Origin: Onchocerca volvulus | Taxonomy: Eukaryota > Nematoda > Chromadorea > Rhabditida > Onchocercidae | DNA: 64,000 nucleotides | Reading direction: 5' to 3' | NCBI GenBank assembly: GCA_000499405.2 | Contig: HG738140.1 | Span: 8,707,560 to 8,771,559 of the forward strand | The notes under the pieces: model-generated | What the model was told of the DNA's origin: nothing | What the model saw: only the letters and a program-made list of their open reading frames with translations | The model's database searches: none | Shown here: positions 47,101 to 60,001 of the stretch, piece by piece | Position numbering within the stretch: the first letter of the stretch is position 1 | Layout of the letters: the number at the start of each line of letters is the position of its first letter | Program-made: the position numbers and the translations under genes

Positions 47101-50100
47101 TTGAAATATTAAGAATTGAATGCCATCATTATTGGTTTGCTGCTCTTAGATTCCAAAGAAAATCATGTGACCTCCTACTTCATTGTTATTTCTCCGAATT
47201 TCATCTGCCAGTAATTTTGGTAATTATTATATTCCAGTAAAATAGCTTTTATTTTTGTCTTTCAGAAGTAAGCATACCGATTTGTAGTGCAACAAGTACA
47301 CAGGATCTACAGACCACTTTAATTGTCGAACAACAGGTCCAGTTGTTCGAAATGGCTGCCAACTTTCAGATCACTGATATTCTTCCGAGTTATTTGGAAC
47401 TTGTTCATAGTAGTATGTTGATTTTTAATTGTTCTTCTGAATTTTTTGCTTTTAAAATTCTTTCCCATCAAAATTTTTTTAAATATTTTTTGAGTCCATT
47501 GCTGATGCTATAGCATTCTTCCCCGCTGTAAAGACTCTTTAGGATGCAGTTAAATAATTTACTCAATCATGTTTTGATCGCTTTTCAAAATGATCGCAGT
47601 TGATTTCATTAATTAAGCTTTCCAAATAAGGCATGGATTACAGGTAATGACTTAGCATCAAAAATTTGGATAAAATTGTTCTCTTCATTATGGTCAAGCT
47701 TGCAAGAATTCAAACGAGCTATCCTTACTGCTGAAATTATACCGTTCTTCTCTTCTGGATGTCATCTTTTACAAAGAGATTTACCACATTCAGCAATTGC
47801 TACTTTTCTGGAAGCTGTTTGTCACTGTCGACCGTCAATTTCAATTCATCCAAGTGTACTTATGGTATATTTATATGATTTAGAAGAAAGTTTCAGAAAC
47901 AATATTTTCGAAAAACCAAACTTCTTTAAACAAAAGGTTAAGAAAATTAAGATCGTGATCTTATTCATACATCTAATGCTAACGGCTGAAATTTCGGGTT
48001 TTTTTTTTTTTTTTTTTCGATAGGATAATATAAATAAACAAATGAACTTGCATAAAATTTCTTTTTGGAAATTATTTTCATCATGATGCGAGACCATTAA
48101 CTGTTTAGACTCAACATTTAACTTTGAATAAAAGATTCTAAAAACACACATTGCACATTTTTTTGTATCATTTTTATAGTATATTTCAATGAGGCATCAT
48201 GCATGGCACCGTGGATTAATGATGCTTGAGGAAGAGGCAGCGAAAATTCCGGCATTCACGAATAATCCATTATTGTTGCAAATTTCACAACCGGCACTTA
48301 CAGATATGCAATTAGTATGTAATTTTAAAGTTTTTTTTTTTTTTCTGCCTTTTCGGAACTTCCAGAATTAAAAGTTTTTTTTTTGCAATCCATTGTTTTA
48401 TTCTTTGTATTTAATTTAGATAACGCTGAATAATTTAATTCTCTTGTATTCCAAATTATCCGAATTTGACCAATACCAGGCAGTTTGGAAGCGTCGTGCT
48501 TATTTTAAAGAAACCTCGAAAGCCATTGGATATTTCAACGAAGGTTTGGATTTCTAAGCTGCATTGATGTTATTCATACAAAGTCCTTTCCGACTATCGC
48601 ATTGCCGCACAATTTTTGTAGAGATTTCAGATTTTTATAGAGATTATTCATTCAATATTATGATGAGACTTTGGAAACTTCAGAAAATATGTTTCCCATG
48701 TTTGCTCGTAAGGACAGAAAGGATAAAGGAAACTGGTTTAATCTTCATCAATTAGAATCTTATCGTAAAGTTTTTGTATCATCCTGTTTTATATTATATA
48801 TCATGTTCTCCTGTTAATGATGAAATAATTCTAAAAATCTTACTGCTCCTTTCGTGATTGGATATTAGTATTTTAATTTGATAATTTTTGATGCTCTCCA
48901 TAATTGATTTATTACAATTTTCCTTTCTTTTGTATACTAATAAAACTTTTCAGGTGATTTTGTACGAGCAGAAGAGACTTTAAGGAAGTCGATTGAAGCC
49001 ATCAATGATCGTGTAGTTGCTCCTACTGGTACTAGTAGGCAATTAGACGTAACTCCTGCGCTTGGATTTGAGCTACGTGAATGGCATAAATTATGGGCCG
49101 AGTTAGTTTTACAATTTTTAAAACACCGAATAACTAAACGATAAATTCTATGGATGCATGAGCTGGTAATATTTCATTGCAGAGCATGCACATAAAGTCC
49201 CAAATTTCAAATCAATTTTGATGTCTGAGATTTGTACATTAGTCTAAGCATGTTTTGATTACTGCAGTTGTCACTTCAGTTGGAAATCAGTCATTAAATA
49301 AAACTTAGATAACTAATAACTTTGATCACTATTCACGAAATGAACTTATTTACTGTGAGTATTGCTAGCACATATCTCCCATATGAATTATTTACCTTAC
49401 ATTATTAATTGAAAATTTTTTGACAAATGTGCTTTCTGTAATTTCCGTGGAATATGTAATCAATCAATAAAATTGTCAATAAATTTGATCGTAAACATCT
49501 CATGCCGGTGATTGTTCGTGCCTTGCATTTAGACTCGTCATTGTGTGATGCTTTTTGCTGCAACTGTATTGAATATAGTTAAATTAAATTTTATTTATTA
49601 TAATTAAATTTACTACAATTTCTCAAATTTATTAAGAGGACTGATGAGTTTTCAGTTGCGAGCGTGAACTTGGTGAATGGAACGCTTTATTACAGTTCGG
49701 TAATACACCTGCCGTTTGTGGTCTTGGTATTGTTGCGGATGCAGCTTGGCATCTTAATGACTGGAATTTGCTTCGAGTTACTCTTACTCAATTGGAAGGT
49801 TGTACACAACCAGATTTGTACTACAAATATTATCTTTATAAAGCCATGCTCATGGTTAGTATTTACTTCAGTTAAAATGATATTTGCAGATATATCATTT
49901 CACTTTTGTAGTTTTGATGTTTCTTAATTTTGCTACGCCCTTATATTTCGAGCAGTTTTAAATATTAGCTGAATGATAAAAATAGCTAATATTAATTATT
50001 TTTTGTATTTAATTTTAATAGCATCTTACTTTCGAAAGTGCTGTGATAGGAAAATATTGGTTGTTTTTTGCACATTTCATTTGCTGAATAATTTAGAACA

Positions 50101-53100
50101 TTATTCTATTGATGTAATATTTGGTTGTTAATAAATTAAATTTTCAACGATTGACATCATGAGTTCTTGATAGGCTGATGCTAATTTTTTTTTTTTTTTT
50201 TTAAATTATATTTTCGTCTACTAAATAAGAGTAACATTACGCTGAACGCAGTGAAGTTATTCTATTCACCAAAAAATGCTAATAATTTAAAAAAAAGGGA
50301 AAAAAAACAAGATCAAAAAAAGTAAAAAAAAAAATTTTTTTTTTTGTTTAGTTTTTAACTGTAAAATAAAATCGAAAAAAATTGCGGATTTAAGGATCCA
50401 TTTCAGTTCAGTAATTTCATTGAAAGAAAAACTTTTCTTGGTGCAGTACACATGACATGCTTGACTCATTAAAGTTTGCAGTTTTCATATTTCCAACTTT
50501 TCTCATACAGATTCGATCCTATCACACTTGCTTTTATTATAGAATCATCACCCGACTCAGGAAGATAGAGCTACGGAGCTACTGCATGTTCGAATTAGCA
50601 GAGAACTGGAAGCAGCAAGAGATGATTTGATTACAGAATGGAAACGATTACCGGACGTTATTTCTTTAAGCCATGTCAGCATACTTCAGGTAATCATCGT
50701 TATCCAGTATTTTTCTTCCATTGATGCTCAATCAAAGAATGAAAATTATAAAATGGTTACAGTTTCGATATGAGTTCGGAACAAACAAATTTTATTTAAT
50801 TTTGTTTAGCATTGGTCATATATCAGTTACTATTTTAATACTTAATTTAACGAATCATGTCAACTCATATCATTTTACGTGAATTGCAAATTATTTTCTT
50901 CTAATTCAAAATGATTCCTACATATCTAAAGTGCTAATTTGTTAAGAAGGAATGTACTTTCATTTTTCAGGCTGCAAATCTTATTCAGGAAATTCAGGAA
51001 GCCAGTGTACTTACTAATCATCCGGAAGTTAGTGGTCAAGTATCATTACCGTCAAATCCAGTTGGCGATGTTAAATCGGTAGTAAAAGCATGGAGGTTAG
51101 TCGATGATATTTTGAAAATTCAGATATTTGATTTAATAATAATTATATCTCTTTAATACTGCCGTATTAAAAACGATCTATAAAAGTGATACATGATGTT
51201 AGCTAAAATGAAAGAAGCGATCGTGATGTAAAGTATAAAAATAAAAAGGTATTAGGTTATGACATTTCGCAATTATGTGAAACGTAGGATTTTCCTTGAA
51301 ATAAGTGAGCTAACTGAAAATATAACTTGTTGATATTAACCCAGGGCAAAGCTGTTTAACATGGTTGTCTTTTGAACATCTCAACATCATCAAATACATC
51401 ATGGTTTTAAAAAGTTTGAAATTTGTTATTGGTGATTAAGTACAATATATTAAAATAAATAACACATAATTGAACTTTTATTCATACTGAGCTTCCAGGA
51501 GCCGATCTTATGCTTTATCAGATCCGTTATCATTTTGGACTGATATTCATCAATGGCGTATTCATCATTATAATACTGCCATCAAGCTTCTTCAGCAGAT
51601 GGAAGGGGTTTGTTCTTTACTTATCTTCTCTATTATTTTTCAGACATGTATTCTCCAACTCCATTTTTCTTTTCTTTGAATAATTCCAAATCCAGAAAAA
51701 AAAACGATTTCAAATAATAAATTCAGAAGATATAAGAAGTATGATATTTATACATAAAAGAAGAAATAAATCATAAATATGAATAAACAGAGCATTGAAA
51801 AATGGATGAAGGAACATAAATAATCTAAAGTGAAATAAGGGAAACAAAAAAATCGATGGTAGTAATAATAGCAATAGTGATAATAATGTTAAGATGAGTC
51901 CATGAGAATATTTCCTGACTATGGATTTCTATTGTAAATTTGGTCAAATGGTAGAGATTGATTCCACAATTCCAAGACATTTAGTGAATTATAAGAGTGC
52001 TTATATCAATAATAACATCCTCTTGTTCTTTTATTCATTTGCTTCAGCCATATATTATTTGCGAATTATTAGCTGCTATATGAGAATTCTGGGCCTAAAT
52101 CATGAGTAGACTAAGCAGAAGAGATGCTTTATTGATAATAATAGTTGAGTATAGAGTAGATGGATGAATTCTTAGGTTTTAGATAGAATTTGAATTCAGA
52201 AACTAAATCTTGCGACTCCTAAATTCAGTGTGAAATATCTGATAAGTCGTGCTCGAATATTATAGATTGCATGTAATGTTTTTGGTGGTATTATTTGTCC
52301 TTCATCTTCATCCGTTTTCCTCAATGTGTATGATTAGTTTGTTACTTCTTTTCGTTAATTATAGTGAGACTTAAAAACTTTGTACCTCTCGGTGCTTAAT
52401 GTTGGCTGTAATAATCATTCTATCCCTTTTTTCCTTTCTCCTTTCTTCTTTCGTCCTTACTTTTCCTCTTTCATTTGATTGCTTTCTTGTTTTTGTTTAT
52501 TAGAATAGCTCAACTTTAAGCTTCATTTAAGATACTTACAACGGATTTTTAGAAGTCTCATCCGAAATATTCAATGGATCATGTAAATGATGTTTTAATG
52601 TGAAGACAATTTGATATGATAGAACCAAAAAATGATAGAAATAAAATGTGACTAATGGAAAAAGAAATATATTTCGGCCTTGATCGTCTACATTTTCTTT
52701 TTTTTTTTTTTTTAATATCAATAGATTTGATTAGTATAAGAATAAAATTAAAACATTATAAAATAAAGAAAAACAAAAATAAAATACTTAACTAAAAAAT
52801 AAAACTAAATCAATTTAACATTAAATACTTGAGAAAAAAGTAATAGAAGTAGGAAAAGTTAAAATTAGAAACCATTGTTTAACAAAACATAGTTCAAGAA
52901 AAAAAACATATAGTTCAAGCAAAAAAAAAAGAAAAAAGAAATGGGATATTTAAAAAAGTCAACAAGAATATAAAAGAAATAAAAAAATAAGGCAGAGATG
53001 CAGAAAAAAATTGGAAGAACAAAGTGTAAAGAAGATTTAGAATAAAATAATGGAAGGAAAGGGAGTAGGAAAAAGACAGTATTTTAAGATTATACTCCAA

Positions 53101-53371
53101 TCTGAGCATGAAAGAAACAATTTGAATATCTTGAAAAGTTTGTTCTAGAACCAACCGAGTCAGTTGCAACAAGGTTTACTTCCTGTTTATTCAGCGGCAA
53201 ATTCGCAGCTAATGATAGCGCATGCTGCTCGGAAAGCTGGACTCATAAATGTTGCTATTGATAGAATAAGCAGGTATGCAACCTTTGAAATTTCGGTTCT
53301 ATTTTAATATTCAATATTTTTTTTTAGGTAGTTTTTATATTTTAATTGCTATTTATTTCCCAATTACTTTT

Positions 53372-53433
<62 letters not shown>

Positions 53434-56377
53434 TTGGGATTTAAAAGCTTTTCGTGCGGTAATTAATATTTTCTTTCTTCTCATTTCATTTATGTAATAA
53501 TTATAAAATCCAAACTTCAGTGAAATTCAGTTTTCAATTCTAATAAAAAATTTAAAAAGTTAAGGATACATACTTTATCAGCTTTACCAGCAATGGACGC
53601 TTATTTTTCTCTGAGAGAACTTTTGAAATGTTTGATGCAACGGGCATTTATGCCTAACTTGACAGAAGAACAAAAACACAGTGCATTAATGGAAGCATTC
53701 GCTGTTATACAGAAGACAAGTATTAATACTTTCACTAAAGAAAATATCGCCAAACTTTATTCTTTGCGTGGAAAGATTTTGGCGGAATTAGAAAAGTAAG
53801 TTTTTTTTTTTTCTTTTTTTTTTTTTTGAAAAGTTTTCTTTGATGATTATTTGATGTTTCTCATTTTCAATCACAATATGATTCTCTTTGGAACAGTGAG
53901 TAATGGGTCCGTAAAATTTTTGCTGATCAATTTCATTATTATCAATTTTATTATTAATTGGATTGTATGGATGAGAATTTTCTAGGATTTATGATGTTTT
54001 TATTTGTTATTTGAATCAATTTCCAAGCAAGACTTTCTTATTTTCTAAAGTTCAGATATGAAGATGCAAGTCATTCGTTTAAAACTGCAGCTTTACTGCA
54101 CGAAAATGTTGCTGGTGGAAATTCTGTATGGTTGCATTGGGCTGACTTCCTTGAAAGCCGATTGGATGCTGAAAAGTATCGAATTTTGAATTCTTTGGTT
54201 TTTATCTCGAACTTGAGATATCAACTCATGGAAATTATTACTAGTAAGAAAAATGGCTGCAAAGTCTGGACCAGTAAACAATTCGAAGAGCATAACTTAT
54301 GAAATATCAGAATATTTTTATGTTATATCTCTCTCAGCAGTTTTTTTTTTTTCTAATTAGTCCTCCTTTTTTGGTATTTCATATTAGTCACAAAAATCTA
54401 TTTAGCACAGAGGAGGCTGCATTAAATGCAGGAATGGAAGCTTTAATTGGAATAATGGAAGGTGCCAGAATGGAAAATGAATTGAGAGCACGGAAATATG
54501 TTGTGCGAGTACTGTGGCTTATGAAAGTCTGTTGTCGATTGGTTTTTATCATTTCGAAATTAAATAAATAGAAATAATTCTTTCTTCTTTATGATTAGCA
54601 GTTATCTATTAATTGTAAATAGATATTGATCAGTCTCGTTATACTTACCTTTATTTAGAAATTATCAGTTTATGGAAGTAGAGCTGAAAAGGAAGTAGAC
54701 GCAAAGTTGGAAAAGTATGGCACTGGTATACCGGCAAACAACTGGCTACCTTGGTAGTTCATCTCAAAAATTTTCAAGAATACTGTTTTTTGCGAACTTT
54801 TTACTCAGATTATATTTCAGTGGATTGAAATTTCAGTTTTAGACTATTCTTATTATTTTGATCCGCATTTTTCCTCAATTCAATTATCAAATTTGGCAGA
54901 ATTCTTTACCTGAGTTCTTCTATTAGTGAATAATATATGTGCTTGATAATATTTTTTGAAAGGTGTCTAATATCAATCATCATATCATAGTTAAGACTGT
55001 ATGGTCAGATTTAGTTGTGTTGTTTTTGGCTTATTTGAAGCTTATGGAAATTCGTTTTATTGTATCCAAGTGTTATCACTCTAGTTATTTTGGATGTTTT
55101 TGAAAATTTTGAAAAACACTAGTCAATTCAAGGTTACCGCAATTGGTTGCTGAATTACAAATCCGTCCATCCATAGCCATAGCTCGTATCATTTCACATA
55201 TTGGAGAATTAAGCGAACAACAAGTTTTCTATGCTATTGCTGCTTCACAACCGCTTGACTTTATTCTTGAAAATGTTTCTACAGGTTATATTTACTAATT
55301 TCCATAGATTTGATCGTAGATAACGACTTGATATTTATTTATTGACTTATGGAATTAACATTATGAAACTTTAAACGTTAATTATGGCCAGAATCCTGGT
55401 TGAATTTTTGAAGTAGGATTGAGAAAAGAAATGAAATATGCATTCTTTTTATCAGTAACGTTGTAGTAAAACATCGATCTATAGATTACATTTACTATTT
55501 CATTAATAATTTTGACATTTTGTAACTAATAATATTGAACATAAGAAAATATGTTTTATTTTCTTGTCTTTTGTATGCATGTTTTCAGCTCTTGATCCTT
55601 TGAAAAACGATCAAGATAATCTAGTCACTTCGCAGAATTTGTTTCGTAATATAATTAGAAAGTTATGTCAAAGCCGACCTGTCGAAATATCATCTCTTTG
55701 TCGTTTGTTGTTCGAACTAAATAGTGTGAAAGAGCACTGGTTGGAACACACATTGCATAAAGTGAATCACCTGAAGCATCGGTTATTCGGGTAATTTCTC
55801 ATCAGAATACTTGTAATTTTCAGCGGATAGAACAAAAAGATTTATGTTTAGAAGATTTCATTTGAATTCAAATCATTTTTGAAACATTCAATTTAAAATT
55901 TGTTAATTGCTCGTTCGGTTAATTAGATTTCATTAAATATCTACATATTTTTTAATTTTGTTCGAATCTGATTCTAATGAAAATAAATAACAATAACTGC
56001 AGTGCAGTTTTATTAAAAACCAAGGTGCTGAATTACAGATTTGCTTATAAAAATCTCGATTGTTTAACATCTCTTTTGATCCCCGAAAAATTTCTTTTGG
56101 AAATCAGAAACTGGCGATGTTCGCTGAATGATTTCACTGGTTTTGAAGAAATCAGTGAGGTATTTCGTTACGTTTTCTCTTTGAAATAAGTATTGAATAT
56201 CTGATTATTTTTCAGTAGTCGAATTCACTCATGGAAAATAGAAAGAATCTTTCAGACTATATATTTATTGGTAAAGAAAAAGGGAGAGAAAGGCATTAAG
56301 CCCATACTTCCCATCTTTAAGGAATTCAGCTGTTTCGGAAATCCCACGTTTCGAAGAATTGCATTTTTTGTTTATTT

Positions 56378-56408
<31 letters not shown>

Positions 56409-58277
56409 TAAGGATATAAAAAAATGTGCGCAAGACATGGAATCTGCTTTCGATATCCAAAAGGGAAGAAATGACAAGTTGATAAATTTATTGAATATTG
56501 TTGTGAAATGGTCATCACTGTTGACTGTAAAATTCGATAAATTACCGAGGTTACTTTGTCTTCACCTTTAAAATTTATCTTTCTATCAATAATATGCTGC
56601 ATTTAAATAGAACAGCTGCAACGAAAATAATCGAAAAACAAAAATACCGATTTTTTCCAACCATGGAATATGATGAAAAACATTTACATTTATCTGTATT
56701 TTGAAGAAAGTGTGAGAAAAAAAGAGACTTAACGTAGTCATAATTCAGAAATACCTGATCAAGAATTCTTATTTAGCATTGTGACACATATGAATATTAA
56801 TGATAGATGAGAGGAGGGAAGTATTCCCTTTATAATTTTAATTTTCTTTTTCAGTAAAAAATTAATACGAAATGTCAGTCATATTTTGGCATCTTATTCA
56901 TCTAAAGTTGCAAATGTTGAAATTTTCAGTAGACACTATGCAACAAAGGTATATCTTTTTTCAAATTTTTTATCTTTACCAAACTTTGTTTTATGAGATA
57001 AAAGAGTGAATATAGTTCAACGAAGAACTAAACCAGTTGTTTGGTTTTATGGTTATGTTTTGGATTTTTTAAACACTTGTAAACTTCTTAATCTATTATT
57101 TGTTTATGATTTTTGTTTTTAGAACAAAGAATTTTCGGCAATTATCTATCGCTTCATGCCTTACTATTTTGTGATACGAAGAGCTGATGTCATTACACGT
57201 CGTATTTCTGTTCGTACACTGAGTGGGAGAGTGTGTTTTTGTTTTAATTAGATTTAAAAATTAATAATCAAAATGAGTATCATCTAGAGATTGAGAGGAA
57301 AAATTCTAGTCGCAAGAAATTTTGACTGGGCAGAAAAACATATTTTGATCTGTTATTTTTCTTTTTTAACTGATAATATTAAATACTCATTTTTTCATTT
57401 CGTCCAACATAAATGAAGAAAAAAAAAATCAGTGTAACGTTTTTTCAGGTGTACTGTTACTATTTAACTAAACACTATGATACAAATCGGGAAGCTTCTG
57501 GAATACACCAGCTTTTCGCTTTGATCAATCATTTTCTCACGAAGGAGAAGGTCAAGTTTTTCAGATTTTAATCTGATCACTTCTAGCATACTTCTAGTAT
57601 TGTTTTACTTTTTATGTAATTTATTTTACCACTTTTACTTATAACTTTATTTTGTTTATTCTGTTCAGATTTTTTCTTTTTTTTTTTTTTAGGATCATCT
57701 TTTAATGCTCAAGACTGATTAGGAAAGATTTAAAAAATAAAGCATGTACCAATTACTGATGTAATTTTTTAGGAAACATGTCGACGATTCTTACAGTTAG
57801 CAGTGCCGCATTTCGCATACTTTGGTAACATGTCATTGTTGGAATGCACTAATAAAATGAATTCTCTTTACACATTTGAAGAAATTTTAAATGCAATTTT
57901 AAAAAACAAAACCGATGTATCTTCCTCAGCTAAACTGATCGAGAAGTGAGTCTTTTTGCTGGAATTAAAAATGTTAAACAATTAAAACTCGTTAAAATCA
58001 AATAATTTTCAAATAACCTCCTTTTGCAAATCAAATAATATTTTAAAATTTTCTTTCAAAATTATTTGTATAAAAAATTTGAAATTGATTTATAAATGCT
58101 TGCAAAAACAGTCCGTTATTTGAAATAGAAATTCCAAAAAAAAAAAAATCATTGCAAACAGAAATCTTCAATTCCATCAATTCCATATTGAGATTTGCTA
58201 CAGTATCCAACTTTCTTCAGTATTGGTTTACACTATTCTATCTATTTTTTTTTTTTTTTTTTTTTTTTTTTTGTTTT

Positions 58278-58315
<38 letters not shown>

Positions 58316-60001
58316 TGCATGTAAATCCTGAATTTTGTCATTATCGCTGCAGAAAAGATTATTAATTTCCTTGACAAGAATCGAAACTATTTAAAATAAT
58401 TTTATGGTTTTGTTCGCAATATAGATCGACAAAGTTTCAACTGAATAGATAATTGATAAGTGATTTCAAAATATAGGTTAGTATTTTGATAAGCTTGTTG
58501 AATAATTATCAGGTTTGCAGATTTTATGACCATATCTCAGAATCCGTCAATGTAACAGATCAGGTATTGCTTGATGAGTTTTATCACATAACTTCGGAAA
58601 ATATATTACCGATTGATTCGCTTTCGAAATGGATCGTTCCTCGTTATGAAGATCCTACACACTACTATACTCTTCGAAAGCAGGTTTGGCTTAGTACTGA
58701 AATGTGAAATGAAATGTATGTGATGCATTACGTTGATATTCGACATATTATAGAAATAAATAGATGTAATAAAATTCAGTGATTAGTCTGAGATCTATAA
58801 TACCGTGACTTGTCTTCTTGTTTTCCTAAAATTCCAAAAGTGAAAATAATTCAAGCACTACTTTGATAACATCTTTTAATACTCACAATAAGTAAAAACT
58901 ATTCATATTGATTTATTCAAAAATTTCGACATAGGTCGCATTAAACATGTCCGTACTTTCCATCTGCGAGTATATTCTTCATCTTAATCCGGCAACATTG
59001 CATGGTCTTTGTTTAAACATGAAGACGGGACAAATAATGAATGTCGATTACTTCTTTGGATTAAAGCCTCAAACTTGTATGTTCCATTTCCAAAATGTTT
59101 TTATTTATACATTTTTTTTTATGCTTACATTGGAATTTGTGAACCGAATTGCTTTCAGAATAGTTGTGATAAATTGGTTTATTAAGCTTTTTCATAAGTT
59201 ACAATTTTATTTTTTCTTAATATTATATGTAAAATTTCAGTGGAACTTGAAGTTGATCGAGTAGTACCATACCGAATGTCGCCAAATTTGCATAAATTTC
59301 TGGGTTTCTCTGTTGAAGGTTCAGTAATAATATTATTTGGATTTTGTAAAAATTAGTCTTTAGACTAATCAGCTGACTTCTGGATCAGTTAAGAACGGTG
59401 ATATTGATCAGTTTTATATTTAAAAAAAGATCGACTTTTTGCTCTCAAAAATTAACTATTTTATGTTAACATTTAGAAAGTTCAGGTCACTATAACTGTT
59501 CAATAGTCGCAACAATTCGTTGTTTACACGCACGGAAGATTGTCACTTATGCTCAGCTTTTTCTATGGGATTCATTCTCACGACAGAAACAATTACCTGT
59601 GGCAGAAATTTTCAAGTTAGCACGAAGTGCTGGAAAATTAATAGAAAGCAGATTGAATGGTTAGTTTCCTTCATTTAATAGAAAATCATTTTATCCGCTC
59701 CATTTGTTTTCATTATTTTATTTGATTTATACGGACTATGTTTTAAAGCATCCCTCTTCCTGTCCTCTTCAGACATGATGCCTCAAATAACATGTTCTAG
59801 TTTTCTTTAAAAGCATAGAATTCTTTAATCTATATCATATAACAAAATTTGTTAATAGCTTGGAACAACAAAAAAGAAAGAAACATTCCAGATTTATACA
59901 AAACAGAAAGTTTGGCTGAATATATTGCCCAGTTAACGCAAACGGCGCGCAAAGATGAAAATCTAGCACGTCTGGATCCACGCTTACATCCCTGGTTCTA
60001 A
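25271..60001 (+). CDS. trr-1: TRRAP/Tra1 orthologue (TRR-1), giant PIKK-like pseudokinase scaffold, complete
   Basis: TRRAP is the shared scaffold of SAGA and NuA4/TIP60 histone acetyltransferase complexes. It binds activators in the nucleus; in C. elegans TRR-1 is a synMuv factor acting in vulval fate. I traced 85 exons (coordinates in the four segment entries) that are phase-compatible from ATG 25271 to TAA 59999-60001: 12,315 nt, 4,104 aa, against about 3,860 in human and, as I recall, about 4,060 in C. elegans. Order: Gln-rich N-terminus, HEAT solenoid (to about residue 2,930), FAT (about 2,935-3,550), PI3K-like domain (about 3,742-4,057), FATC (about 4,072-4,104, ending LHPWF; human ends WHPWL). 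The kinase catalytic residues are largely missing, as in all TRRAP proteins. No stop or frameshift was found. Least certain are exons 11-14, the right half of exon 18, and exons 17, 49 and 69, whose acceptors are weak. Confidence 0.95.
26885..26934. repeat. (AT)25 microsatellite in a trr-1 intron
   Basis: Fifty bases of perfect AT dinucleotide repeat begin 31 nt after the exon 4 donor. Confidence 0.95.
27528..27573. repeat. inverted repeat in a trr-1 intron
   Basis: TCCCAATTA and TAATTGGGA form a 9-bp perfect stem with a spacer of about 21 nt in the intron between exons 5 and 6. No role is known. Confidence 0.6.
32841..32915. repeat. 45-bp imperfect tandem duplication in a trr-1 intron
   Basis: AATGCGCATATTGA-type units start at 32841 and 32886. 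About 26 of 30 bases match, and both continue into TTTCTTCTAAA. They lie in the intron between exons 20 and 21. Confidence 0.8.
35107..35179. repeat. T-rich homopolymer tract in a trr-1 intron
   Basis: About 73 bases of T broken by three G residues, starting a few bases after the exon 26 donor at 35098. ORFs with poly-Phe or poly-Lys here are spurious. Confidence 0.9.
41531..41556. repeat. 26-bp perfect palindrome in a trr-1 intron
   Basis: Left arm AAATTGGTATAAT and right arm ATTATACCAATTT meet without a spacer, in the intron between exons 42 and 43. Confidence 0.9.
52425..53090. repeat. pyrimidine block followed by a long A/G-rich block in the longest trr-1 intron
   Basis: Positions 52425-52500 are almost all C/T on the sense strand. 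After 52730 a stretch of about 350 bases is strongly A-rich, with many AATAAA and AAAGAAA steps. The two could pair loosely in the transcript. Multiple AATAAA hexamers inside the intron are notable. Confidence 0.6.
53374..53432. repeat. poly(T) tract, 59 bases, trr-1 intron
   Basis: An unbroken run of T in the intron between exons 68 and 69. Its exact length may be affected by sequencing error. Confidence 0.85.
56855..60001 (+). other. trr-1: trr-1 segment 4: exons 77-85, pseudokinase and FATC
   Basis: Exons: 56855-56948, 57123-57230, 57449-57550, 57773-57945, 58521-58683, 58935-59076, 59241-59318, 59477-59659, 59859-60001. The PI3K-like domain starts near YRFMPYYFVIRR (exon 78). Exon 82 covers the catalytic and activation loops: EYILHLNPATLHGLCLNM, then GQIMNVDYFFGLKP. 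The canonical GDRH..N of active PIKKs is replaced, so phosphotransfer is not expected, but an Asp sits where DFG would be. Exon 85 is the FATC motif, with AEYIAQLTQTARKDENLARL and the aromatic end HPWF. Confidence 0.9.
58245..58314. repeat. double poly(T) tract, trr-1 intron
   Basis: Two T runs of 28 and 34 bases are separated by GTTTTCCC in the intron between exons 80 and 81. Confidence 0.85.

Larger units (their letters stand above)
34998..47412 (+). other. trr-1: trr-1 segment 2: exons 26-59, central HEAT region
   Basis: Exons: 34998-35097, 35371-35475, 35745-35917, 36369-36542, 36714-36791, 36894-37004, 37085-37234, 37536-37758, 37933-38096, 38222-38395, 38448-38684, 39241-39360, 39633-39725, 39992-40177, 40532-40599, 40707-40818, 41215-41370, 41633-41814, 41983-42142, 42360-42541, 42657-42843, 43049-43165, 43497-43577, 43712-43815, 44127-44256, 44585-44662, 44810-44946, 45027-45107, 45215-45378, 45653-45849, 46053-46250, 46456-46596, 46745-46985, 47266-47412. 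Recognisable TRRAP stretches include NRKIVLQVFLSLLKA (44-45), DILTPSVPLRMDDGHKQL (45), IVRHYKIYYNVRHQMLQ (46), RCLNLLRVCLKSKLW (49) and SQNWADMQQHFWIKHCI (57). Exon 47 is a low-complexity Ser/Gln linker. Confidence 0.87.
47644..56549 (+). other. trr-1: trr-1 segment 3: exons 60-76, FAT domain
   Basis: Exons: 47644-47864, 48180-48314, 48420-48543, 48954-49101, 49656-49854, 50543-50689, 50971-51095, 51499-51607, 53149-53273, 53565-53795, 54056-54175, 54406-54526, 54659-54753, 55133-55284, 55589-55790, 56003-56159, 56413-56549. FAT-region helices are visible in QYQAVWKRRAYFKETSKAIG (62), AWHLNDWNLLRVTLTQLEG (64), ITEWKRLPDVISLSHVSILQ (65) and ARKAGLINVAIDRISR (68). Exon 69 begins IHTLSALP, which fits human TRRAP only if the weak acceptor TTAAG at 53564 is used. 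The intron at 51608-53148 (1,541 nt) is the longest in the gene. Confidence 0.87.
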
